This document shows, in pieces, positions 32,404 to 41,516 of a stretch of DNA of 49,386 nucleotides. Where the stretch lies: assembly GCA_021108035.1 (NCBI GenBank), contig JAIORQ010000083.1, positions 1 through 49,386 on the forward strand, written 5' to 3'. Under the pieces are notes generated by a model. It was not told the DNA's origin. It saw only the letters and a list, made by a program, of their open reading frames with translations, and searched no databases. The translations under genes and the position numbers were made by a program. The DNA is from Bacteroidales bacterium. GTDB lineage: Bacteria > Bacteroidota > Bacteroidia > Bacteroidales > JAADGE01. Every line of letters begins with the position of its first letter. Position 1 is the first letter of the stretch.

Positions 32404-33324
32404 ATGAAAAACAGACTAATTATTTTATTACTGCTCTTTACCTGCAACATACAAACAAAAGCACAAAAATACCAAGAACCGCAATGGAAAATACCCCTGT
32501 ACTTTGAGGATGCAACAGGTGCAAAAGACACAATATGGATAGGGTATGACCCAAGTGCCACAAGTTCAATTGACCCGCAATTTGATGAAAGTTGGATGTG
32601 GATTGATACAACTGAATTTAATGTTTATCAAATGTGGTATCCGCAGAATGCACCTATATACGGCCCGATTGACACAGATTCTGTCAGAAAAACAAATATA
32701 AGAAATTGTTGTTCGTTTGTAGGTGGTATGGGCTTTGTAAAAGGTGTTTTACCGGTAACACTTACTTGGGATGAGGAAAAATTAAACAGTCCTGATTTAC
32801 CCGAAGAATGGTTTCCGGATATATCACCAAGGCCGAGAGCAAGAATTGAAATGTGGTTTGATCCTGTTCCCGGCCATACAGACCCTGATTGCGTAATTAT
32901 TAGTGACAAGCCTACACTTGTTTTATCATCATATACAGAAGGTTTGGAAATGTATCCTTGTGTTAAATCTCATAATGCTGTTTTTGATAATTCAAATACT
33001 AATGAACCTAATATGGCTTTTATTGCTGAAATTGTTATTATGCCACATAATTATTCTTATGTTTCTGTTAATACAATAAAAGGTGGGACAATAGAAGTAT
33101 TTCCCAATATATTTAACAATGAATTTTTTATTTCAAATAAATCAAATGAGGTTTTGCATTATCAAATATATTCAATAAGCGGAAAGAAAGTTTTCTGTGG
33201 CAATATCAATACAGAACAGGCAAAACAACAAATCAACATGTCTCATTTTACATCAGGTATATATTTTATTAAATTTTTTAACAATACAAATAATTTTACT
33301 TATAAACTTTTTAAAACACATTAA
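32404..33324 (+). CDS. T9SS-sorted secreted protein, tandem paralogue 3
   Basis: A 306-residue paralogue. The core matches copy 1 (SIDPQFDESWMWIDTTEFN, WFDPVPGHTDPDCV, LVLSSYTEGLEMYPCVKS), but the sorting tail differs more (NIFNNEFFISN ... SISGKKVFCGNIN ... FTSGIYFIKF) and ends YKLFKTH. Signal peptide as in the others. The stop is 3 nt before the start of the 1681-residue gene, so they are translated from one message and probably work together on the cell surface. Body function unknown. Confidence 0.82.
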   Translation: MKNRLIILLLLFTCNIQTKAQKYQEPQWKIPLYFEDATGAKDTIWIGYDPSATSSIDPQFDESWMWIDTTEFNVYQMWYPQNAPIYGPIDTDSVRKTNIRNCCSFVGGMGFVKGVLPVTLTWDEEKLNSPDLPEEWFPDISPRPRARIEMWFDPVPGHTDPDCVIISDKPTLVLSSYTEGLEMYPCVKSHNAVFDNSNTNEPNMAFIAEIVIMPHNYSYVSVNTIKGGTIEVFPNIFNNEFFISNKSNEVLHYQIYSISGKKVFCGNINTEQAKQQINMSHFTSGIYFIKFFNNTNNFTYKLFKTH

Positions 33325-33327
33325 ATC

Positions 33328-36300
33328 ATGAAGAAATTTTGTTTATTTATTATTGCTTTTATATTCATTTTTTCATTGAATGTTAAAGCACAAAGTAACA
33401 GTTCAGATACATACCACATGCCCGACTATGATACTTTAAGAGTATTTCTTGTTTTTGCAGAATTAACCGGAGACCCGCAATATGATGATTATCACAATAA
33501 TTGGTTACCGGGGCAATTACCATATAACCCGAATGATTATTTTGATACTGAATTTAACGGTGCCGAAAACATTAATTCATATAATACAAAGTATTACTAT
33601 CAAGCATCTTTCGGTGATTTTGTTGTTCTTGGTGATTATTATCCCGAATTGGTTCAAATAGATATTTCACAAGGATACGGAAAAAGGTTAAATGAAGTTA
33701 TTGATTATTTACATAATCTTCCCGGGAGTGATATTATTACTGCGCACGGAAAATCTGTTAATTCAAATTATTTTGATGAGTGGGAAACGCCGACAGGCAG
33801 AGGTACACCTGAAGTTGGTATCACAAATGAAAGAATTGATGTTTTAATGATATTATGGAGGGTAAATTCAAATGTTAATACCACTACAGGCGGATCTATA
33901 TTTACAGGACCCTATACAAGACAATTAAAAAATAAAATCGGTTTTGATGAGGTAATAGTTTTTAGAAATAAATATTCAAGCATTAATAAAGGATTCCAAC
34001 ATGAATATGCGCACAGTCTTTTAGGCAATAATTTATTTCATACTGCCGGAAATGTAATGGGGAATTGGCATTTCATTACCGGTATGGGCGGTTACAGTTC
34101 ATTATGTTATTCCGCCAGTATTGATAAATGTTATTCTGCTTATGAAAGAAGAAGATTAGACTGGATACCCGACGGTGCAACTAACATAATAAGAGCTGTA
34201 AATCCGCAAAACGGAAATGAAGTTAATGCCGATTTAATATACGGAGATGCTTTACCGGTTACAAACGGTGAATTTTTAATAAGAGATTTTGTAAGTACCG
34301 GAGATGCAATACGAATAAAACTTCCCTATCTGCAAACAGAAAATCCGGATGCACTTGACCAATGGCTTTGGATTGAGAACAGACAAAAGAAAGAAGAAAA
34401 TATTGATGTTAACGGGGTAAGCCCGAAAGGAATATACGCATACATTCAAGTAGGAAAAGAAACCTTGACAGGGAGTTCATCTGATGTATATTACAGCAAC
34501 GGAAAAGCAAATTATGCCTATTTTTTACATCCGTACGGGAATTACGATTTTCATATCAGTAATTTAAAATCGCCTAAAAACGGAGCAGATTCTATGGCAT
34601 TATTTGGGCAAGATATTGAAGCATTTATAAATAACAGCAAATCCGGTACAATCTCTTTTAATACAGCAGATGATATAAATCCTTTTACAGGCTATAACTT
34701 TTATGAAGAAGGTGCTTTTAATCTTGTTGACCCAAATGGTAGTGATTATGATGAAATATACAGAAATGAAATTTTGTTGCCGAATGAGGTTATTGTAAAC
34801 GGCTCGCCCCTACCTCCTGAAGATTTGGATTATCAAGGCTATACAGTATTCGGTACTGCATATGATGCATTTACAATTGACGGAAACAAAAAAATAAGCA
34901 TAGGCAGTAATCCGGCTTCAAATCCGGTAATGACATATCAAACTGGTTATGGTCATACAACCCCGCCTTATGATAATCCACAAACTCATGACAACCGCAA
35001 AATATATTTAAACGGTTTATCTGTAGAATTGCTTGAACAATACGGCAACGGAGATATAAAAGTAAAAATAAAATATAATGATTTTGATGTAGCAAATGAT
35101 ACACGTTGGTGTTCTGATATTGTATTAAACGAAAAAGTAAATTTATTATCGGATAACACAATTTTAATAGACCAAGGCTTAATGGCTACACGCCCCGTTA
35201 ATCCCATAGTTTTTAGCGGCGAAAAAATATTTGCTTCACCTACAGTGTTTACCTGTAATGACGGTTCTGAATTTATTCAAAATGAAAATTCAACTGTCAT
35301 TGTTGATAACGGCAGTACATTGCACTTAAAAGGAGGGAGTAAATACATTATTAAAGAAGGAGCTGAATTGATTATAAAACCGGGAGAACATCTAAAAATT
35401 GATGCATGCGCGGAAATAGTCATTGAAGGAACAGGGAAGCTTATTACTCAAGAAGGCGTTAAACTCGAAATTGAAGACGGTGCAATACTGGCATTTGAAA
35501 ATGCTCTGCAGAACATACAAATACATGCATCGGTAAATATTCCTGCAGGATACATTGATCCGAGAGTTATTTTACCGCCCGCTTATATCATAAGCTCTTC
35601 TAATGAACAATGGAATAATAAAAACTATAAAATATACAGCAATATAGTTATTGAGAACGGAGCTGATTTGGATATAATCAACTCCTCCATATCTGTTCAT
35701 CATGAAAAAGATATAATTATCAATACCGGCGGTAAATTAATAATAGACAATAGTACTGTAACTGCGTTAACAGACTGCGGGTGTACAGACCTATGGAAAG
35801 GGATCACCGTTCTCGGCAACTCCGAACTACCACAATGGAGCGAAAGCAACCAAGGAGTTCTTGAAATAATGAATAATGCAGTAATAGAACATGCCGAATA
35901 TGCTGTTACAGTAGGAAGCCTTTTTTTCAATCCTAACAACGGTATAAACGGCGGAATTGTAAAACTTAGCAATGTAACTTTCAAAGATAATGAAAGGGCT
36001 GTTTATTTCTACGAATACCAAAACTATGCATTTAATAATCCTGAATTGGAACAACCAAACGCAAGTTATATTAGCAACTGCACTTTTGAAACAACAGATT
36101 ATCTTGCAAATATCGGCAAATATCCAAAAAGTTTTGTAACATTATACGGAGTTGACGGTGTAACAACTTATCAGTCTTCATTTACTAATTCAAATCCTGA
36201 AGCCTATTCCGACAATGAAAAAGGGAAAGGAGTTAAATTAATTTCTGCAAATTCATCTGTTATACAAAGTAATTTTCAAAATTTAAGATACGGAATATTT

Positions 36301-38373
36301 ACACAAGGTACAAGCGATTATTATGTATTAAACATTAAAGAAAACAGCTTTACCGACAATATTACCGGAATTTATGCCGAAGCTGCAGGGAATTATACTG
36401 TTTATGATAACGATTTTGAAATACCGGGAACATATGCATCAACCGGTATTGAAGCCTATTATAATACTGAAACATTTACTATTGAAGAAAACAGATTTAC
36501 GAGTTATTACGGCGGAAATGAAACAGGTATTTATGCTGCAGAAAACAGTGCAAATCTGAATTTATATAAAAATACATTCTCCGGTATAAAGGGTGGTATT
36601 GTTTTATACAACAACCCTAATCTGCAAGTTGAATGTAATGAATTTACTGATTGCTATTACGGTGTTTATTTTAATGAAGAAGGAGGATATTGGGCACAAG
36701 GGACAATCAGATACCCTGCCGGAAATAAATTTTCAAATAATTTCAACTATCATTTATATGCTTGGGAAGATGCTTATTCATATTTTCATGATAGTGATTT
36801 GTCAAATCCTTTACATGCAACACTTACAAACGATTATGTAACTCTAATTGAAGTACATCCGGATTATTACGGCATTAATGAATGTCTTTCGCACTTCGGT
36901 GGTGGCGGTGGTGGTGGCATCAGTATTGAAATGCTTGCCGGAATAGATGAAGAAATAAATGAAAATGAAATAATACTTGCTTCAATTACCGATGGTGGTG
37001 ATACCGAAGGAACAGTTGAAGATGTTGAAAATGCCGAACCGGATGAAGCTCTTAAATTAAGAAACAAATTACTGGAGAAATCACCGAATTTATCAGATAC
37101 TGTAATGATTAACGCAACAACAACAGAAGATGTTTTACCGAGTATTATGCTTACACAAGTTTTATCGGAAAATCCGCAAGCAGCAAAATCCGGAGATATA
37201 AAAGATGCTCTTGACAACAGAGCAAACCAATTGCCTTATTATATGCGTGATGCAATTGATATGGGAAGATTTTCAACTTCACTGAAAGAAGATATCGAAA
37301 GTGAAATAGCAATATTAAAAACCGAAAGAGCAAGAATATATTCTGCTTTACTTGCAAAATATTCAAGTGATACAACGCAAACTTCACAAGACAGCTTGTT
37401 ATTGTTAATGCAAAATGAAACTGACTTGAGAGATCAATACAGGCTTATGTCATACTATATGTCAAAGAAAGACAGGGTAAATGCACAAAATGTTTTTAAT
37501 TCAATACCCGATAATTTTGAATTATCAGCAAAAGAAGAAAATGAATATAATGCTATGACTGAATTGAATAATGTGCTGTTTAATTTAATTGATGAAGAAA
37601 AAAGCCTGTTCGGAGCAGACAGCTCACAAGTACAAATTTTCAGAACACTTTCAGAAGATACAATTACTTATGCAGGAGCTTATGCCAGAGGGATAATGAC
37701 CTTAATTGATACAGTTGATCATATATCAGTATTTCCAATGCCGGAAGAAGGCGGAGACAAAGGAGGAAATCCTGATCCGATTTTTTATCCTGAAACTTTT
37801 GCTGTTTACCCGAACCCGGCAAACGATTATTTCATAATTGAATATGCTTTGTCTGAAAAGGAAAGTGTTAAAGACATAAGCATAGCACTTTTTGATAATG
37901 CAGGAACAGAACTTATGAATTTTGATGTCAAAACACAGGCAAATCAATTTTTGGCAGAATGTGAACATCTGAAAGAAGGTATATATTGGTGCAGGAAATT
38001 CAATAAAGGAAAAGTTATTGAAGAAGAAAAGGTGATAATTGGCAGAGGAGGAACCGCTTCAGTTTCCAACAGATATTCCGGTTCAGATAATACAACCGGC
38101 TATGAACTTGTTAATAATAACAACAATTTCAAAATTTATCCTAACCCTGCAAAAGATTATTTCTTTATAACATACAATTTAAATGAAATACAAACAGAAG
38201 AAATAATTATTCAAATAACTGACAGCAAGGGTGTTGTAATCAAAGAAATCAGACTTGATAAAAGTTCAAATAAACAAACTATTTCAAGTTCCGATTGGGT
38301 TAAAGGTGTTTATAACATAAGTTTAAGGATTGATGATGATATTGTTGAAACGAATAAGTTAATAATAAAATAG
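33328..38373 (+). CDS. Giant T9SS protein: metalloprotease-like head, beta-helix, two sorting tails
   Basis: A 1681-residue secreted protein. Signal peptide to about A21. The head (about 30-420) contains GFQHEYAHSLLGNNLFH: HEYAH (225-229) is a zinc HExxH motif with E226 as base and H238 a possible third ligand, followed by GNVMGNW and GGYSSL, as in M6-like proteases of this phylum. Residues about 640-1180 are short repeated strands (VIVDNGSTLHLKGGSKYII, ANSSVIQSNFQNLRYGIF) typical of right-handed beta-helices. A Gly7 linker (1191-1197) leads to a helical, Glu/Asp-rich region (about 1200-1470). Two type A sorting domains end it: FAVYPNPANDYFII from 1491 and FKIYPNPAKDYFFI from 1601. Likely a surface or released hydrolase; the substrate is unknown. 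It follows three T9SS paralogues in one operon. Confidence 0.85.
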   Translation: MKKFCLFIIAFIFIFSLNVKAQSNSSDTYHMPDYDTLRVFLVFAELTGDPQYDDYHNNWLPGQLPYNPNDYFDTEFNGAENINSYNTKYYYQASFGDFVVLGDYYPELVQIDISQGYGKRLNEVIDYLHNLPGSDIITAHGKSVNSNYFDEWETPTGRGTPEVGITNERIDVLMILWRVNSNVNTTTGGSIFTGPYTRQLKNKIGFDEVIVFRNKYSSINKGFQHEYAHSLLGNNLFHTAGNVMGNWHFITGMGGYSSLCYSASIDKCYSAYERRRLDWIPDGATNIIRAVNPQNGNEVNADLIYGDALPVTNGEFLIRDFVSTGDAIRIKLPYLQTENPDALDQWLWIENRQKKEENIDVNGVSPKGIYAYIQVGKETLTGSSSDVYYSNGKANYAYFLHPYGNYDFHISNLKSPKNGADSMALFGQDIEAFINNSKSGTISFNTADDINPFTGYNFYEEGAFNLVDPNGSDYDEIYRNEILLPNEVIVNGSPLPPEDLDYQGYTVFGTAYDAFTIDGNKKISIGSNPASNPVMTYQTGYGHTTPPYDNPQTHDNRKIYLNGLSVELLEQYGNGDIKVKIKYNDFDVANDTRWCSDIVLNEKVNLLSDNTILIDQGLMATRPVNPIVFSGEKIFASPTVFTCNDGSEFIQNENSTVIVDNGSTLHLKGGSKYIIKEGAELIIKPGEHLKIDACAEIVIEGTGKLITQEGVKLEIEDGAILAFENALQNIQIHASVNIPAGYIDPRVILPPAYIISSSNEQWNNKNYKIYSNIVIENGADLDIINSSISVHHEKDIIINTGGKLIIDNSTVTALTDCGCTDLWKGITVLGNSELPQWSESNQGVLEIMNNAVIEHAEYAVTVGSLFFNPNNGINGGIVKLSNVTFKDNERAVYFYEYQNYAFNNPELEQPNASYISNCTFETTDYLANIGKYPKSFVTLYGVDGVTTYQSSFTNSNPEAYSDNEKGKGVKLISANSSVIQSNFQNLRYGIFTQGTSDYYVLNIKENSFTDNITGIYAEAAGNYTVYDNDFEIPGTYASTGIEAYYNTETFTIEENRFTSYYGGNETGIYAAENSANLNLYKNTFSGIKGGIVLYNNPNLQVECNEFTDCYYGVYFNEEGGYWAQGTIRYPAGNKFSNNFNYHLYAWEDAYSYFHDSDLSNPLHATLTNDYVTLIEVHPDYYGINECLSHFGGGGGGGISIEMLAGIDEEINENEIILASITDGGDTEGTVEDVENAEPDEALKLRNKLLEKSPNLSDTVMINATTTEDVLPSIMLTQVLSENPQAAKSGDIKDALDNRANQLPYYMRDAIDMGRFSTSLKEDIESEIAILKTERARIYSALLAKYSSDTTQTSQDSLLLLMQNETDLRDQYRLMSYYMSKKDRVNAQNVFNSIPDNFELSAKEENEYNAMTELNNVLFNLIDEEKSLFGADSSQVQIFRTLSEDTITYAGAYARGIMTLIDTVDHISVFPMPEEGGDKGGNPDPIFYPETFAVYPNPANDYFIIEYALSEKESVKDISIALFDNAGTELMNFDVKTQANQFLAECEHLKEGIYWCRKFNKGKVIEEEKVIIGRGGTASVSNRYSGSDNTTGYELVNNNNNFKIYPNPAKDYFFITYNLNEIQTEEIIIQITDSKGVVIKEIRLDKSSNKQTISSSDWVKGVYNISLRIDDDIVETNKLIIK

Positions 38374-38400
38374 GAAGTTTGTTTTGTTTTTCATGTTACA

Positions 38401-38427
38401 GCAAAGCCGATTTAAAATCGGCTTTGC
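38401..38427. terminator. Palindromic bidirectional terminator
   Basis: GCAAAGCCGATTT-A-AAATCGGCTTTGC: perfect 13-bp arms around one base, between the convergent stops of the giant T9SS gene and the 4-TM gene; TTTT follows on the plus strand. Confidence 0.82.
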
Positions 38428-38457
38428 TTTTGAATAAGAATTTCCACATAAAATAAA

Positions 38458-38859
38458 TCAAGACTTTTTATCAATATCTAACCTCTTCATATCATCAAGT
38501 ATTTTTTTTACGTCAAAAACAGTATATACAAGATAAAAGAGAAGTATCGTAATCACAAAAGAGGATTTATGATCTTGTTCCAGCGAAATAATTGTTGCCG
38601 ATATTGCTAAATAGATAAGCAACTTCAAAATAAAACTCAACATAAAAACAATATTAAATCGGGCTAAGGATTTTTCGGATGCTTTAAGCAGTTGAATATG
38701 AATAACTGAAGATACTAAAGGAAACAGAATCAATAAGAACGGGAATGTATCAAAATATTCATCGGGCAACAGGAACCGGAACACAGCACCACTGATAATT
38801 CCTAAAATCACTGTAAGAAAGATAATCTTAATTATAAAGTTGCGGATCAATTTTGTCAT
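38458..38859 (-). CDS. 4-TM membrane protein of the bactofilin-AtpZ-atpB locus
   Basis: A 133-residue protein with four hydrophobic segments (ILTVILGIISGAVF-like at 11-30, FPFLLILFPLVSSVIHI 39-55, FMLSFILKLLIYLAISAT 72-89, SSFVITILLFYLVYTVF 98-114) and a charged C-terminus. Proteins of this size and topology lie between atpZ and atpB in many Bacteroidota and are usually annotated hypothetical; they may help F0 assembly, like AtpI. Here it follows the atpZ remnant by 11 nt and the bactofilin gene, but atpB is missing downstream, being 15 kb away in the opposite direction. The family assignment rests on context and topology. Confidence 0.75.
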   Translation of the reverse strand: MTKLIRNFIIKIIFLTVILGIISGAVFRFLLPDEYFDTFPFLLILFPLVSSVIHIQLLKASEKSLARFNIVFMLSFILKLLIYLAISATIISLEQDHKSSFVITILLFYLVYTVFDVKKILDDMKRLDIDKKS

Positions 38860-38870
38860 AGAAGTTATTT

Positions 38871-39076
38871 TTAAATAAAGTCTTTAACAGCAGTATAAAT
38901 TGCCAAAAAAACCGAGAGGGCAGATAAAATTAAAGTTAAAAATGGTTTTAGAAATTGAAATAATTATCCAATTCATAAGCTCTCCAAGTTCTCGGAAAAA
39001 TAATTGCAGCCGATTGAAAAGCTAAACCCGAATATTTGGCACAGCTTTTAAACTTATTATTTAACTTATCTTTTTG
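38871..39076 (-). pseudogene. atpZ: Remnant of AtpZ/AtpI-family protein
   Basis: The minus strand between bactofilin and the 4-TM gene reads KFKSCAKYSGLAFQSAAII, then FPRTWRAYELDNYFNF and a stop. In another frame it continues KPFLTLILSALSVFLAIYTA, VKDFI and a stop at 38871. Joined, this is an AtpZ protein (KYSGLAFQM-type helix 1, G-x-W-G-G-Y-x-L-D turn, LTLILxLLSVFxAIY helix 2). Lesions: no start codon in frame after the preceding TAG, a shift of frame at a TAAAA run after NYFNF, and loss of the conserved glycines of the turn (GxWGG has become RTWRA). An assembly error could explain one shift, but not all three. Confidence 0.8.
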
Positions 39077-39077
39077 T

Positions 39078-39461
39078 TTATTTTTTGTCTAAGAATGATC
39101 CTTCTGCATGTTTATTTTCATCCATTTTGCATGATCCGTTGAAAACAGCACTTGGTTCAATGATCAATTTATTGGTTGTGATCTCTCCGGAATAATTTGC
39201 GGTTGATTTTAAAGTTAAACTGTTTTTAATAGTCAGCTTTCCTTTTACCGTACCTTCAATATCACAAAATGAACATTTAATGTCACCGGTAATTTTACCT
39301 GTTGCTCCAATAATAATTTTCCCTTTAACATCAATATTTCCGTTAACAATTCCGTCGATCCTGGCATCACTTTCTGATGCAAGATCACCGTTAATTATTG
39401 TACCTTTTTTCAATTGATTGGTCATGCCGGGTTCCGAAATAATATTATTTTGCTTTTTCAT
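39078..39461 (-). CDS. Bactofilin (polymer-forming cytoskeletal protein)
   Basis: A 127-residue bactofilin: the core from about 22 to 105 is a right-handed beta-helix of short repeats with Gly and hydrophobic residues (ARIDGIVNGNIDVKGKIII, GKITGDIKCSFCDIEGTVKG, LTIKNSLTLKSTANYSGEI). The short unstructured ends include N-terminal IISEPGMTNQLKKGT. Bactofilins form filaments and help place cell-envelope machinery. In Bacteroidota it is commonly the first gene of the ATP synthase region (bactofilin-atpZ-4TM-atpB...). Here it heads the detached part. Confidence 0.9.
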   Translation of the reverse strand: MKKQNNIISEPGMTNQLKKGTIINGDLASESDARIDGIVNGNIDVKGKIIIGATGKITGDIKCSFCDIEGTVKGKLTIKNSLTLKSTANYSGEITTNKLIIEPSAVFNGSCKMDENKHAEGSFLDKK

Positions 39462-39514
39462 CAGTATATATTTATATTATTTAATTGGTATGAGTAATTT
39501 GTTTATTTCAAAGA

Positions 39515-40852
39515 TTAAATCATTTTAAAAGTTTCCATAAATTTTGTTGTATATTCTCCGCTCACAAATTTTTCATCTTTCATTAGTTGTATATGAAACG
39601 GAATTGTTGTTTTTATACCTTCAATCACAAATTCATCTAAAGCTCGTCTCATTTTTTTAATAGCATCTTCTCTTGTTCTTGCAGTAACTATCAATTTTGC
39701 AATCATTGAATCATAATGCGGCGGAACGGTATAACCTGCATAAGCATGAGTATCAACACGTACACCATGTCCTCCCGGAGTATGCATAGTAATAATTTTT
39801 CCGGGTGAAGGTCTGAAGTCATTATAAGGATCTTCTGCGTTTATACGGCATTCAATGGCATGCCTTTTGGGAAAATAATTATCCCCGCTGATTGCAATTC
39901 CTGCTGCAACCTTAATTTGTTCTTTAATTAAGTCAAAATTAATAACTTCTTCCGTAATAGGATGCTCAACTTGGATTCTGGTATTCATTTCCATAAAATA
40001 GAAGCTGCGCTTGTCATCAACTAAAAATTCTACTGTCCCGACACCTTCATATTTAATAGATGTTGCTGCTAATACTGCTGCATCTCCCATTTTTTCTCTT
40101 AATTCGTCAGTCATAAAAGGTGAAGGCGTTTCCTCTGTCAATTTTTGATGTCGTCTTTGAACAGAACAATCCCTTTCAGAAAGATGACAAGCTTTTCCTA
40201 ATTGATCTCCAACAATTTGAATTTCAATATGTCGAGGATTTTCTATGAATTTTTCCATATATAAACCGTCATTTCCGAATGCAGCAGCGGATTCTTGCTT
40301 TGCGGAATCCCAATTTGCTTGAAACTCATCTTCGCTTCTCACTATTCTCATTCCTTTTCCGCCGCCTCCTGCAGTTGCTTTCAGAATTACAGGATAGCCC
40401 ATTTCGTTTGACAATTTAATTCCTTCTTTGACCGTTTCAATTATATCTTTAGATCCCGGAATTGTAGGGACACCTGCTTTTCGCATTGTTTTTTTTGCGG
40501 TAGCTTTATCTCCCATCATATTTATCATGTCAGCTGAGGGACCTATGAATTTTATTTCATGTTTTTCACAAATTTCAGAGAATTTTGCATTTTCCGCCAA
40601 GAAACCGTAACCGGGATGAATTGCATCGGCATCTGTAATTTCGGCAGCTGCAATTATCTTAGGTATTTCGAGGTAAGACTGATTTCCGGGAGGAGGTCCT
40701 ATACAAACTGCTTCATCTGCAAATCGAACATGTAAACTTTCTTTATCAGCTGTAGAATATACGGCAACTGTTTTTATACCCATTTCTTTACAAGTTCTGA
40801 TGATACGCAGAGCAATTTCTCCTCTGTTTGCTATTAGTATTTTTTTAAACAT
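39515..40852 (-). CDS. accC: Acetyl-CoA carboxylase, biotin carboxylase subunit
   Basis: ATP-grasp enzyme that carboxylates biotin on AccB, the first half of malonyl-CoA formation. Sequence: [20 protein letters not shown] start, [14 protein letters not shown]-binding [32 protein letters not shown], catalytic [16 protein letters not shown], and the C-terminal [12 protein letters not shown] and DSMIAKLI motifs. At 445 residues it has the length of the stand-alone subunit. It is the last gene of fabH-accB-accC, 59 nt after accB. The carboxyltransferase subunits accA/accD are not in the window. Confidence 0.95.
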   Translation of the reverse strand: MFKKILIANRGEIALRIIRTCKEMGIKTVAVYSTADKESLHVRFADEAVCIGPPPGNQSYLEIPKIIAAAEITDADAIHPGYGFLAENAKFSEICEKHEIKFIGPSADMINMMGDKATAKKTMRKAGVPTIPGSKDIIETVKEGIKLSNEMGYPVILKATAGGGGKGMRIVRSEDEFQANWDSAKQESAAAFGNDGLYMEKFIENPRHIEIQIVGDQLGKACHLSERDCSVQRRHQKLTEETPSPFMTDELREKMGDAAVLAATSIKYEGVGTVEFLVDDKRSFYFMEMNTRIQVEHPITEEVINFDLIKEQIKVAAGIAISGDNYFPKRHAIECRINAEDPYNDFRPSPGKIITMHTPGGHGVRVDTHAYAGYTVPPHYDSMIAKLIVTARTREDAIKKMRRALDEFVIEGIKTTIPFHIQLMKDEKFVSGEYTTKFMETFKMI

Positions 40853-40911
40853 ATTATTAAGAAATAATTTAAGTTTTATAAAATAACAAATCTTTTATTA
40901 ATCAACGCAGA

Positions 40912-41424
40912 TTAGCTGGGATCAACCAAGAATAAAGGTTGTTCAAATTCAATAGGGCTTGAATCGTCAACAAGAATTTTTACTATCTTGCCGGAAACTT
41001 CAGCTTCAATTTCGTTGAATAATTTCATTGCTTCAACAATGCAAACAATCGTATTTTCATTGATATTATCACCTACATTAACGAAAGGGTCTTTATCAGG
41101 AGACGGTTTTCTGTAGAAAGTACCTACCATAGGAGATTTGATTGTAATATAATTTGAGTCCTCAGTTTTGTCTTCCTTTTCAGTTGTTTCAACAGGAACT
41201 TGTGTTTGCGTCTGAAGGTTTTGTAAAGGTTGTTGCAATATTGTACCTGTAGCAAGAGGAGTATGAACCGGAACTTGTTGAATGATTGTTTCAGTATGAA
41301 TTGCTTTGTTACTTTCAGAATTAACTTTTATTGAAAGTTTCATCTCATCAGTTTTAATATCTACTTCATTAACTCCTGATTTTGCAACAGCTTTTATAAA
41401 ATCTTTAAGTTCTTTGTAATCCAT
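40912..41424 (-). CDS. accB: Acetyl-CoA carboxylase biotin carboxyl carrier protein
   Basis: A 170-residue biotin carrier. An N-terminal helical segment ([18 protein letters not shown]) and a Gln/Thr/Pro-rich linker (about 55-88) precede the biotinyl domain (about 92-170), with [16 protein letters not shown], and the attachment motif [14 protein letters not shown]134 being the biotinylated lysine. It is a partner of AccC encoded directly downstream and lies 92 nt after fabH. Confidence 0.95.
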   Translation of the reverse strand: MDYKELKDFIKAVAKSGVNEVDIKTDEMKLSIKVNSESNKAIHTETIIQQVPVHTPLATGTILQQPLQNLQTQTQVPVETTEKEDKTEDSNYITIKSPMVGTFYRKPSPDKDPFVNVGDNINENTIVCIVEAMKLFNEIEAEVSGKIVKILVDDSSPIEFEQPLFLVDPS

Positions 41425-41516
41425 ATGACTATTTTTTAGTTAAATTTTTGTAAATATATAGAAATATCTATTTTTTTTGGATTCTCTGACAGTTAAAAAA
41501 TGTTAAAATAATATTG

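Noticed and set aside
35700-35984. Antisense reading frames within the giant T9SS gene and within kbl, accC and fabH
   Set aside because: They are shadows of strongly supported genes and have no start context or family resemblance.
36898-36918. GGT/GGC run as a phase-variable microsatellite
   Set aside because: It is a mixed GGT/GGC glycine linker of seven codons; triplet changes would not shift the frame, and no evidence of variation is available.
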